From Amoebophrya sp. A120 (lineage: Eukaryota > Sar > Dinophyceae > Syndiniales > Amoebophryaceae): DNA of 64,000 nt. Shown piece after piece: positions 20,856-30,180 of the stretch. Position numbers and translations under genes: made by a program. Location of the stretch: NCBI GenBank assembly GCA_905178155.1, contig CAJINV010000003.1, forward strand, positions 9,927,979-9,991,978, in the 5' to 3' direction. The notes under the pieces are model-generated. The model was not told the origin of the DNA. It saw nothing but the letters and a program-made list of their open reading frames with translations, and did not search any database. The first letter of the stretch is position 1. Each line of letters begins with the position of its first letter.

Positions 20856-21908
20856 ATGTTTCATGTTTTTAAGAACTTTCAGAAACTGAGTAGGGAAATC
20901 AAGAGTCATGACCCCCCTCCGCGGGCGGAGCGGCAGCGCAGCGAGGTAGATAGGGTTGCGCGAGCTTTAGATGGCTCCACAGGGGGCGCATCTTCTACCT
21001 TCTCCTTTCCAGCTTCGTGTGAGTCTCGTAAAGCAAGAACCTCCGCGCAGATGAAAACTGCCTGCAGATTGGCTTCGGATCCTGCTGCGCTTTCGCAGTG
21101 TGTTAGGCTGTTGGGCGAGCTTACATCTTTGGCTTCGAGTAGTACGACGAAGTCGCAAGTTTTGAAGTATGAAAGAATTACCCGCTCCAGTGGGGCGGAG
21201 CCCTGGCCGGTTACTTACCGGACTATCGAGAACTTCATCGCCGTGGCCCTCGCCTCGGGCTACAAAACGTTTGACGATGATACCAGCCTGATTTTGAAGC
21301 AGGCGCGCAAGCAGGGCCAATTTTCGTTGACTGAAGTGGAGGAAGGGTTTGTTTGGTCATTGCTTGCGAGCCTTCGGCGGAAGGGTGTGTTCACTCACAC
21401 CCAGAAGTCCCCGGTCTTCAGATCGCACATCTTGAAAATCCCTTGGGCAGAGGATCGGGCGCAGCTCATGCTTGCTTTTCTTTTCGGGTTGCGGAAGTCG
21501 GAAGCGGCGCAGATTAATAGAACCATCAAGATTTTGTGGGGGCAGCATTCGATCGGGTTAGACCTCCGCGGGGCAACATTGAAGTCGAACAGCACTGCTG
21601 CCATTCGTGTCCAGTGTACGTGCGCCAGCCCTTTGGGCCGTGCTTCCTGTCTTCATGCCTATCGCGGGTATCTGGACAAAGTTGTGGGGATCAATGTCGA
21701 GCGTTTGCTCGATAAGTACAAGATGGAGACTACTACTCAGTCCTTGAGGATAGGAGTGCTGCTCACGCTTCTATCGCAGCAGTGCACTACTCTGCAGGTG
21801 ACTACCCGCCTTCGGTGGGGGTCGCCTGTTATGGTGCTACATTACGCACGCTGTAAAGGATTGCACGAAGTACCTAAAGAAGACACTTCGTGTCCGATCG
21901 CGCAGTAA
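20856..21908 (+). CDS. Tyrosine recombinase (YR) of a mobile element, 350 aa
   Basis: It catalyses DNA strand exchange through a 3'-phosphotyrosine, here presumably joining the circular element to a target. The start is an ATG at 20856. The first 80 residues are basic and Ser/Ala-rich. Residues about 100-185 look like the helical core-binding domain. The catalytic domain follows: box-I Arg213 in GLRKSE, a beta-hairpin Lys in TLKSN, Arg298 in QSLRIG (His replaced by Gln in HxxR), an Arg-Trp in LRWGSP and nucleophile Tyr330 in LHYAR. A TC...CLHAY segment before box II is shared with the truncated recombinase at 14333-15038 and may bind zinc. The gene lies inside the split-repeat element, upstream of the CCCH protein. 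The closest known groups are Crypton and DIRS/Ngaro YRs; which one is not decidable here. Confidence 0.88.
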   Translation: MFHVFKNFQKLSREIKSHDPPPRAERQRSEVDRVARALDGSTGGASSTFSFPASCESRKARTSAQMKTACRLASDPAALSQCVRLLGELTSLASSSTTKSQVLKYERITRSSGAEPWPVTYRTIENFIAVALASGYKTFDDDTSLILKQARKQGQFSLTEVEEGFVWSLLASLRRKGVFTHTQKSPVFRSHILKIPWAEDRAQLMLAFLFGLRKSEAAQINRTIKILWGQHSIGLDLRGATLKSNSTAAIRVQCTCASPLGRASCLHAYRGYLDKVVGINVERLLDKYKMETTTQSLRIGVLLTLLSQQCTTLQVTTRLRWGSPVMVLHYARCKGLHEVPKEDTSCPIAQ

Positions 21909-22308
21909 ATCTCGCGGAAAAATCTCGCTGGTCCTGCAGATTTTTGGTCCTTGATGTGCACAAATTGGCTGGCTCTCTGTGGGAAAATGCTCCGCCCTGT
22001 TCTCCGCCTCAAATTCTTGGCTCTTGTTCCTGATCTTCAAATTTAGCACTCGTTCTTACTCGCCCTTGGTCTACATTTGGGAGCAGTACTCGCGTGAGAA
22101 AATGGCTGATGGCGCGGATCGGCTTCTTCGGCTTGCCTCGGTAGGCTTTTCGTTGTAATGCTTTTGCTTGGTTGTGATTTTTCCAATTCGCACAGGGATA
22201 GTCGACAGATCCGCACTTCGGATTTGTTATTTTTCTTTCTGGCAGCACACTAGTATCTACTTTTGCTTTCTGTAGGGTTAGGCTTCTTACTACTTCTTTT
22301 GGAACACA
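21909..22308. other. Spacer between the YR and CCCH genes
   Basis: A 400-bp stretch without a supported frame on the + strand. No YxDD or other reverse-transcriptase motif was seen. The last 40 bp are pyrimidine-rich, which would fit a splice acceptor or leader before the next ATG. Confidence 0.4.
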
Positions 22309-23139
22309 ATGCCTGACGCTTATGAAGATCCTCTCGAGCAGCAGGAGTCTCCGGCTCCTGAGGATCCCTTGCCTAAGGACCAAGATGAGAAGACGGCCGC
22401 CCTGGTAGCGGGTATGTTCACTTCCTTGTTGACGAAAGTCACCAAGGAAGCGGATGACGAGACGAAGGACCTGGAGGCCTGCCAAGCGCAGTGCGGAATT
22501 TGTGAAGATGTCGTGCTTCCGGCTAGCTCTTTTTCGGCGGTCCTGGGGTGTGTTAAGAAGCGCGGCGTCCAGTTCAAGGACGAGAAGGACACTATCGGGC
22601 TTTTGGGAGGAGTTCTACATGTGGGCAAGATGGGCATTGAGTTGGCGAACAGCCTCGGGCTCTCTTTGCTCCTGCGCTTTGGGAAACACCCGAACTGGAT
22701 CGCGCACTTCAGCACCATGTGGAAGGGCGCGGGGACTCTTGTTGTGGATAGTTCGCCGCTGTTGGGCGGCCCCAAGCCCTCCTCTATCAAGGAACCGATC
22801 GACGTTTACGCGCGCCGCGTCTGGGTGTGGTTGGTGACCTGTGGGATGTCGGAGCTGCGGAGCTTGTGTGCGCCTCCCACCTCTAACAAGCACGACCCGC
22901 CTCTGAAGCGCCCGCGCTGGGAGCCGGGTGCGCAATCGGGTCCGTGCGCGTTGTTCCTGCAGTATGGCTCTTGCCATCGGGGCAGTTCGTGCCAGTTCCA
23001 GCATAAGTCGCCGGATAGTTTGGACCACATGAAGAAGATTGTTTCCTCCAAGGGTTGGCGTTTCTGCCCGGAGGAAGCTTGGAAGAAACGTGACAAGTCT
23101 ACCGCTGGCGCTTCTTCTTCATCCTCTACGAAGAAGTGA
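22309..23139 (+). CDS. CCCH zinc-finger, possibly Gag-like protein of the YR element, 276 aa
   Basis: ATG at 22309, stop at 23139. The N terminus is acidic and Pro/Glu-rich. A predominantly helical central part (about residues 25-190) carries a CxxC (CGICEDV). Residues 213-232 form a CCCH zinc finger with exact spacing Cys-x8-Cys-x5-Cys-x3-His. The tail is basic and Ser-rich. Proteins of this layout, a helical body followed by a nucleic-acid-binding zinc finger, are typical of Gag in YR retroelements, so a role in packaging or handling the element's RNA is plausible but inferred. It lies in the same orientation as the recombinase, 400 bp downstream, and 400 bp before repeat B1. A captured cellular CCCH RNA-binding gene is the alternative. 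Confidence 0.75.
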   Translation: MPDAYEDPLEQQESPAPEDPLPKDQDEKTAALVAGMFTSLLTKVTKEADDETKDLEACQAQCGICEDVVLPASSFSAVLGCVKKRGVQFKDEKDTIGLLGGVLHVGKMGIELANSLGLSLLLRFGKHPNWIAHFSTMWKGAGTLVVDSSPLLGGPKPSSIKEPIDVYARRVWVWLVTCGMSELRSLCAPPTSNKHDPPLKRPRWEPGAQSGPCALFLQYGSCHRGSSCQFQHKSPDSLDHMKKIVSSKGWRFCPEEAWKKRDKSTAGASSSSSTKK

Positions 23140-23535
23140 GCTCGTCCCTCGTGCCGGAAATTTCTTTTCCGCTTGCGTCCGTTGTAGGATCTATTTATTT
23201 TCCCGCTTCACAAATAGGACCAGTGCTAGTTGCTGCTGCATTTTGAAAAGATTTATCTTTGGGGACCTTCAGAGGCCACAAACCTGTCACTACCTGCTCG
23301 ACTCGAGATGTGTATGGTGTTCGAATTTTACCCGCAGGCCACTTTCATCTGCGGCGGTTTCTTCTTCGTTTCGGTACTGAGGTTTGTGTCGCTTTGTCAT
23401 TTTATTTTTCGGTCCGTCGTCGTTGCCGGCTACGCGCTCATCGATGGGGCGCACTGGTTTCCCAAATTCAGCTACTGGCCGCCAGCGTCTCAGCGGGTTC
23501 TTTGGGATGCTTCGGCGTGCCCAGCCTCCGCCGGT
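23140..23535. other. 3' interior of the YR element
   Basis: AT-richer DNA between the CCCH stop and B1. Short open frames only; no domain recognised. Confidence 0.4.
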
Positions 23536-23636
23536 GGGGTAGGTGCTCCATTTGAGCGCCTCGACGACGCAGAGGGAGATAGCTCCCATCGAGCGATCAT
23601 CCATCGGGTGATCCGTCTGCGGTAACTGTATAAAAT
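23536..23636 (+). repeat. Split direct repeat B1 (101 bp)
   Basis: Matches 23920-24020 with a T/C difference in CTCCAT[T/C]TGAG. It contains a palindromic GGGAGATAGCTCCC and ends GTATAAAAT. Confidence 0.95.
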
Positions 23637-23798
23637 GTATGCCCGGGCAACAACAGGCTAGCGAGCCTGTGAGTCTAGGCTGGGGGTGGTCGGGCGGTAT
23701 TTTATAGGTGGCTCCGCCCCCACCAGTCTCTATACGGTAGCCGGAACTTGAGAAGACTCGTCAGAACAGCCCGCCGACTTTCGGGGTGGGATTTTGTT
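23633..23798 (+). repeat. Split direct repeat A2 (166 bp)
   Basis: Second copy of the left-end sequence. It overlaps B1 by AAAT, so the B1-A2 joint equals the predicted circle junction. Confidence 0.95.
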
Positions 23799-23919
23799 TC
23801 GCCCACCCTCCCGCCCTTTTTGGTTTTTCGTGTACTAGGTTACTACGGATGGGTCGCTAGACCTCGCGCCGCCTGGCGTGTGCTAGGTGAGACAGAGGTT
23901 TGAAATTATCTTCCATTGC
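23799..23919. other. 121-bp spacer between A2 and B2
   Basis: Unique sequence inside the element that is not in the published A2-B2 contiguous layout. No coding content seen. Confidence 0.6.
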
Positions 23920-24020
23920 GGGGTAGGTGCTCCATCTGAGCGCCTCGACGACGCAGAGGGAGATAGCTCCCATCGAGCGATCATCCATCGGGTGATCCGT
24001 CTGCGGTAACTGTATAAAAT
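23920..24020 (+). repeat. Split direct repeat B2 (101 bp, right end of element)
   Basis: Second copy of B1. The element's right edge is taken at the end of GTATAAAAT, after which the sequence diverges. Confidence 0.92.
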
Positions 24021-25191
24021 AACAGTAGAGATATGTCAGATGTTGTAGCAAGGTCGCCAACGTTTCAATCTGACCGCCTTTTTCTTTTTGCCAGCTACCG
24101 GGCAATAAGGTGCGCGCCAAATCCGAAGCGACTGGAGGAAGCGTTTTCTGACACAAAAAATGCGAATTTTTTACCGGCTGCTTGAGCTTTGTTATTATAT
24201 ATACTTGTTTGTAGCTAAACAGGCTCGAGTTCGAGTATCGATCACCGAGTGAAGAAACCACGCGGGGGAGCCGACAAAAGTGGTGCCCGTTTGAGGCTTC
24301 CAGAGCCCCAGCAGTTTCTGGTGATGTTGGATCTTCAAGAAGGGCCGCTAAAAAAGCCCTAGCGAAAAAGAGCAAGCAGGCCTGCATGCTATTGGCGCTA
24401 TTTTTGCCCAGATTTGAAAACTGCGAACGTGGCAACCGCGCGCGGCACTTTTTGTTGCTAGATATAGTTGTTGAAATAATGCGGGGCGACAAAACGCTTG
24501 GGCTAAGTCTTTCCGTCTTCTAATTACAAAAAGGACCGAGAAAGCGACTCACGCCAAAAAGCGAAGCTCGTCAATCCGAATGCTTCGGGGCTGATTTTGG
24601 GCCCACCATTTGGCCGCCAGGCGCGGAGGCTTAGCGCGCAGAGTCAATAGTTTTTGCGGGTTGAATACCAAAGAGCTTGCGAGTTGTGGCCGCGACTGTC
24701 GTCGACAGTCATACTGCCGGGGCTTGGGCGCACACAAAAAGCAGCAGGCTCCTTTAAGCCGGGCAGCCGCAACTGCTGGGACCGCGCAACAGGTGGCCGC
24801 CCCGGTTCCAGAATTTAGCCGCGCCCCAGGAAAAAAATCGCTCAGGCCTCACTACCGAGCTACAGGTATTCTGTGGATCGATGAAACGAGTTACCTAGAG
24901 AGAATGATGGTGAGTGATGCGAAATCCCTCATTGCTGGTTACCAGCTGCTTCCGCGTGTGACCCATGCAGAGCTGCAATGACGAAAGTCCTTTGCATAGG
25001 GCCTCGGAGGTGAAAGCCAGCACTAAGCGGCGCGTGAAAGCTGCTCTGCGCAACACGTTCTAGAGGAAAAAGGCGCGCAGTACTTACTTGCCCATTGGAA
25101 GTGCTATGATGCAAATATGCGTTATTTTGCGTGGCGGGGAACTTCGCAATTGAATCTAAGTGATCGTCCCTAGTTTGTTGTTGTTCACTCG
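24021..25191. other. Intergenic DNA; no gene recognised
   Basis: Short open frames only, plus an AT run near 24190 and one copy of a dispersed repeat at about 24255-24330. A minus-strand frame at 24929-25369 overlaps the start of the next gene and is read as its shadow. Confidence 0.4.
24255..24330 (+). repeat. Dispersed repeat, copy 1 (core AGCCGACAAAAGTGG)
   Basis: Core at 24268-24297. The same core with small changes is at 39846, 42273 and 48496. A CAGTTTCTGG follow-on is shared with the 48.5-kb copy. Confidence 0.6.
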
Positions 25192-25989
25192 ATGAGTCAA
25201 CTCTCCAAAGGTGGCGGCGACTACGGCTACTACTCTCTAGTAGCGAAAAAGCAAGTGTTTCCGGATCCGTTCCCAGGATCGGAGGACGGGAAGCAGAGCG
25301 GCAGCCTAGACACGGCGGTCGCAAATTTGTTTGCGAGTTTGGGTGACGCAGCGAGCAGCAACACTTCAACGGGCACTGTTACATCTACTACCCAGCAACA
25401 GCATGGTTCAATTTCAACCACCGGCACTGCCCGTGCGAACGCTAGTGCCCGCACGGTTGGTCTGCCGAAGGAGGGTGCGTGCGCCGGGCTTTTCACGGTA
25501 CCGGGCGGGAATCAAGCCGGGTCCAGTATAATCGGAAGCGAGCTGGAGGAACTACTGGGTGCTATTGGATCGGCCCCCGCTCCGAGCGGCACCAACTCTG
25601 CGACCAGCAGCGCGCACGGCGATAACTCGAATTCCAACCACCCTCTGCTTCGCAGCACCGCTGTGACAGGGGCGGCGGTAGGGTCCAATCTACAAGACTT
25701 GGACTTCGTCTCCTGGCTAACCGCCGGGGCTTCGTCGGGGACCTCTACTACTTCCACCGACTTCACCACATGCCAGACCGCGTCCAGCGCCAAGACGTCG
25801 CAGGCCTTTCGCAGTTTGTCCGGTGGAGGCAGCTCCGCAAGCTCCTTTCTGGACCAGTTCTTGAACGGCATTGCTTCCACCTCCGGCGGGGCCAGCGGGT
25901 TTTCGGGCGCCGGCTCCGGCAGCAGTGTAAGCAGAGTAGTGGAGTCTGAGCTGGACTCGATGATGAATTGGGTTCTCGTCCGAACATGA
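25192..25989 (+). CDS. Ser/Gly/Thr-rich hypothetical protein, 265 aa
   Basis: An ATG at 25192 opens a clean frame to a TGA at 25987-25989. The protein is low-complexity (Ser, Gly, Thr, Ala), with short hydrophobic or acidic patches (ELEELLGAIG, LQDLDFVSWL, SFLDQFLNGIAS, ESELDSMMNWVL) that recur at intervals. These look like short helical motifs separated by flexible linkers. No signal peptide, membrane segment or catalytic motif is visible. I do not recognise it. The regular amphipathic patches resemble interaction motifs in disordered proteins, but that is inference. The surrounding antisense frames are shadows. It could also be one exon of a longer gene. Confidence 0.5.
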   Translation: MSQLSKGGGDYGYYSLVAKKQVFPDPFPGSEDGKQSGSLDTAVANLFASLGDAASSNTSTGTVTSTTQQQHGSISTTGTARANASARTVGLPKEGACAGLFTVPGGNQAGSSIIGSELEELLGAIGSAPAPSGTNSATSSAHGDNSNSNHPLLRSTAVTGAAVGSNLQDLDFVSWLTAGASSGTSTTSTDFTTCQTASSAKTSQAFRSLSGGGSSASSFLDQFLNGIASTSGGASGFSGAGSGSSVSRVVESELDSMMNWVLVRT

Positions 25990-26160
25990 AAACTTTTCCT
26001 ACCCCAAAACCAACACGGATTTGCTTCCATTGCTGCAAAGTTTCTCATATGGAAAACACAGCACCAAGGCAAAGTTTGCGGGTAAGAATAGAGATTATTT
26101 TTACTAAGTGAGCAGGCACCTTCCGCGTAGCAAACCTGTGCACTAGGGACTCGCGCCACT
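25990..26160. other. 3' flank of the Ser/Gly-rich gene
   Basis: Short AT-richer stretch leading into the GC island; nothing recognised. Confidence 0.3.
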
Positions 26161-29100
26161 TATGAACCCCTCGCGTTTTGCCCGAAGAGGAAGGGCGGAC
26201 GCGTTGCGTTGTGGTGCCCAGGTGTGAAGCCGCTACGCGCCGGCCCGGTTTATCGGAGCCCGCTGAAAGCAAGGGGGGGCGTTTGCATTGCCAGCTGCCC
26301 TCCGCCGCCCCCTTCGGGGCGAAAAGCGACCGAAGCCCCACCCTGGCCGAATTGGTTGGCGCCGGCCGCACGGTTTTGGTAGTGTGCCCGCCACGCCTCC
26401 TTTGGTTTGCGCTGGTGCGGCGAAGGTGGTCGCCCGAAAAGACGGGGGAAGGAAATAGCTGCCGAGAAAGCCGCCCGGAAGGGCGCGTGGTGGCGTCTGC
26501 TAATCTCCCCGGCGCCACACGGTTGCGCCCCGAAGGGTCGGCGCCGCCAGCGACGGCGCCCCCTGTTTTTAGCATGGCGGCTGGTCGGCTGGCCGCGGGG
26601 TATCGCCCCGCGTTCCCCATTCCCGGTCCGCTTTTTTTTGGTCGGCCACCTTTTTGTTTTGCTGGCATACCCGCTCGGCTCCTGCCCCACACCCAGCCTG
26701 CCCCGCATGGGCAGCCCGGCCTGGGTTCCCTGGTCCGCGGGGCCCCTGCGCCCCCCGGCCCTCTGTTTCCGTGGGAGCGCCCGCGCGCGCGGCCGCGCCT
26801 GTTGCGTTATCGTTCCTAGCGCCACGGGCGGGGCGCCTCTCAACATGCGCCCAACCCCTTCTGCGTGGGCGCCCGGGGATTGTCCGGCGCCGGCGCATTT
26901 GCTAAGGCCAAGGCCGCCACCGCGCGGCGCCGCGCCGTCTGCCCGTGCGGCGGCTTTCGGAGGCGAAGTCGCCGGCGGGCCCAATGTCGCGCCGCCTCCT
27001 GGCGGGCTCGCGGCCCCGCCGTTTTACGGCAGCCGACCGATGGTCGGGCGGCGGGCCGCGGGGCCGGCGCGGCACTCCGGGGCCCCTTCGTCTGGCACCG
27101 GCGCCGGCCTCCCGTCCCGCCCCGGCCCCCTGGCTACGCGCGGCGCTAGCCGGGTAGCTTGGCGGCCGGGAAGGGGCTTCCTGCTTTCCCGCGCTTGTTA
27201 TTTTCGCGCGCCACCCCCAGCCGGCCGCCCGCCGCCTCGGTTTGTGCTTTGCCGGCGCAATTGCCCTGCCCTGCACTCTTCTCCCCTTCCGCATTTGGCC
27301 TCGCCCTTTGCCGCACCTGCAGCCGGCCTCGCAGGCCGACCGCCGCCCGCGCCCGGTCGGCTGCCCGCCGTGCGGGCAGCCGCTGGCCCGGGCCGCGCGA
27401 GGCACCCGCTTGGCTTTGAAAGAGAAGAGCCCGCGCCCCATCGCGACGGGCCCGCCCGGGAAAAGAGGCCGCGCCCTTTGTTTCTTTCGCTTCGGTTGCC
27501 AGGAGCGCCGCCCGCGCGCCTTTTTGCCGCGACGACGCCAGCAGCGGACGGGTTCTGGCGGACCCATTTCAGCGCGCGCTTGCAGCGGAAGCGGCGCGGG
27601 GGGCTTTTTGGGTGTTGGCATGGCGGGGCGGGGTTTTAACAGGTTCCGGGCGCACCGGGCCCGGGCTTTGGCGGCCCCGGGCGCTGGGGCCTTGCGGCTA
27701 AAGCAGGGCAGTCCGAAGCCGCCGGCCCCACCGCTGCAAACCCGAAGCCGCGGCCGCCGGCGCGGCGGGCCCCTTCGCCGAAGGCACGGAAGCCGCCGGC
27801 CCCGAAGCTCGGGGGCCCCGCGCGGTAGATCGCGGCACTTGCGGCGCGCTGGCTTGGCCCGAACATAATGGCCGCGCCCGGGTCCGGATCCGGAGTCGGG
27901 TGCGTTTTGGGGAAGGCAGGTAGGGCCCTACGCCCGGGGCTGCGACCGGGGTAGCAAGGCCGAGGGGGCTCGGGCTCGGGCTGCCCGGGGGTGCCGGGGC
28001 AAGCTGGCACCATTGAAGCCCCGGCGCAGTTTCGGGGTCCGCGGTTTCTGGGTGCCTGCCCCTTTGCCTATTTCTTAAAATCTCGCACGCCCCTACCGTT
28101 CGGGGCGGCCCCGTGCGCCGGCGCCTTCTTGGCGCGAGGCGCGCACGCTTGCAAGGAGCGCGGGGCGTTTTTGGTTTCCTTGATTTTGAAGCACGTAGCG
28201 CCCGGGAATAGCTGCGCCACTTGGGAAATTGCAGGAAGCACCGGGGCGCACCCCGTTCGCGCCCCGCCGAGGGTTTTGCGGGCGCGGTTGCGCAGTGCGC
28301 GAGGCGCCAGGCTTTGCGGATGTGCCTCCGGCAATGGGGCCTGCCCCCGTCCCGGGCCGGACGCGCACGGCGCTGCGCGTAGTGGGGCAGGGCGCGGGGG
28401 CAGGGCCTCCGTTCCGCACCAGGCGCGCGCAGGGTGGCTCAGCGCACGGGCGCCCGCACGGGAGAAGAGCGCGGCACCGGGGCGGGCTGCGTCCGCCCGC
28501 CGCCCCGCAACGGGCGCGCGCGTAGTTTTTTGGCAGGCGCGCGAGCCGCCAAGCAGTGCGACCTGCCCCTCCGTGCCTGCGCACGGAATCCCAAGCGTAG
28601 CGCAGGGGCAACCAGCCCCACAACGAGCCAGCTGCGCCCTGCGGGGCTTTCGGTGGGGTAGGCGGCGAGGCGCGGCCGCACTCGCGCGAAGAAGGGGCCC
28701 CAGGGGGCGGGGCCGGGCGAACCAAGTGGGGCCGCTAGGTCCGGGGGGGAGCAGCGGCTGCCCCACCTGCGCCGGCCGGCCGGCCCGGCCCATTTTGCCT
28801 TTTGAAGGATTCGGCCGCGGGCCTCAAAATTGCCCGCGGGGCCGCCGGCCCAAAGCTTTGCCGCCTTTTCACGCCTCTCGGCACCCGGCGGCAAGAGTCC
28901 GCCCTTGGGAGATAGGGCCGCGGGCGAGTCTGCGGCCGCTTTCCCGGCGCCTATAGACTCCGCGCGGCCCGCCGCCTCCAAGGCGGCGCCCTTCATCAGC
29001 CGGCTCTTGGCGGCATTGGCGCGATGGGAGGATAGGGCCGGGCCCGCGGTGGACCTTGCCGGGGGTCCGGGGTGCTTCACTCGCAGCTTTGCCGCCCTGC

Positions 29101-30180
29101 CCGCCCACGGCGGAGTGCGCGGGCCTTTCGCAGCTCCGGGGCCCCGCGGCCGGTCTTGGCCCCGCCAAGGAGCCCCGCTCCCCAAACCCGGCGGCCTTCT
29201 TAGGCGGCGGCACGCGCGCGCGTTCGCACTTGCCCGGGCGGCGTGCTTGTCCGCTTCGCGTTTTCTCCTTGGTGGCATGGCGCATGCAGCAAAGCGGCAG
29301 CGCTGCTCGCGCTCCGCGGCTCCTCGGTGGGATGTGCGGGCGCCGCCGCGCGCACCCTGCGGGCCAGGGCGCCGCGCCTTTGGCCCCGCCCGCGGGCGCG
29401 CATAGATATGGCTCCGCGCCCAATGGCGCAACCTCCGCCGCGGGCGCCGCGCGCACCCCCTTCGCGGGAGGCCGCCGCGGGGACGTAGGCAAACCGAGCG
29501 GGGCCCCTCGGGGGCCCGAGGCCCAGCAGGCAAAAACGGAGAACCCAGGGTATGCGGCCGGTTGGGAAACACGCGCGGCAGCCGAAATGCAGCCCGGCCA
29601 AGTGTGCCGGCTCAAATTCGGGACGGCCGGGCAAGGGCCCCATCGCCTCCGGATCTGTTGGAGGGCCCGCAAAAAGCCGCGGCGCCATTTGCGAAGGGCG
29701 AACGGGTGGCGCGCGGGTGGCTCCCGCAATAAGCCGGGGCGCACACAGCGGCGCAGGGACACCCTGCGCAGAGGCCCTCGCGCGGGGTGCGGGGGTGCGC
29801 CTCTTGGCCGCAGGGCGATCGCGCTGCAGCGGCATTGTGCAGCGTGCGGCGCCCGCTGCAGCGCCCGCCCCTTAGTCCTGTTCTTTGCGGGGGCCCTTTT
29901 CTTTCCGGCTTCGGGCCCTTTCCAAGCCTTCGCCGGTTCTGGGGGCTTGGCAAAAAATTCGCCGAGGGCCATCGCCTAGGCGTTTGCGCACCCTTTGCGC
30001 GGCGGGGGGCCCTCGCGCGTTTCTTTGGAGGTCGCTAAGGAGGAAATCCCCAGACCATAACCGTGCGGGGGTCCACAAGAATGAGCCCGCGGCGGTAGCT
30101 GCAGCAAAGTAGCGCCGGAGGCGCGCGGCGTCATGCCGGCTTTCGAATTTCCCGAGCTGGGCCATTCATCTCGCGCCCGG
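26161..30180. other. 4-kb GC-rich island without a recognisable gene
   Basis: Composition rises sharply (strings of GCC, GGC and CCG) between moderate flanks. Open frames over 200 codons exist in several frames on both strands at once, as expected from the scarcity of AT-rich stop codons, and none shows a domain. Short palindromes such as GGCTGCCCGCC with its inverted partner (about 27360-27382) are present. The island may be a degenerate repeat block; no internal tandem period is obvious by eye. Confidence 0.5.

Larger units (their letters stand above)
20048..24020 (+). mobile_element. Tyrosine-recombinase element with split direct repeats (A1-ORFs-B1-A2-B2), no reverse transcriptase
   Basis: A 166-bp sequence occurs at 20048-20213 (A1) and 23633-23798 (A2). 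A 101-bp sequence occurs at 23536-23636 (B1) and 23920-24020 (B2) with one mismatch noted. B1 and A2 share four bases (AAAT), so B1-A2 has exactly the sequence expected when the element's two ends are joined in a circle. This order is known from YR retrotransposons of the PAT/Ngaro type. Those also encode reverse transcriptase and RNase H, which I cannot find in the 3.3-kb interior. Two + strand genes are present: a tyrosine recombinase and a CCCH zinc-finger protein. A 121-bp spacer separates A2 from B2. The near-identity of the repeats suggests recent activity or gene conversion. Confidence 0.85.

Noticed and set aside
20856-23139. Hidden reverse transcriptase in the YR element
   Set aside because: I looked for a YxDD-type motif and for long + strand frames outside the two ORFs. 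The only DDD lies in the helical domain of the recombinase.
26250-29979. Several 190-410-codon frames on both strands
   Set aside because: They overlap one another in a GC-rich island, and none shows a domain or a distinct codon signature.
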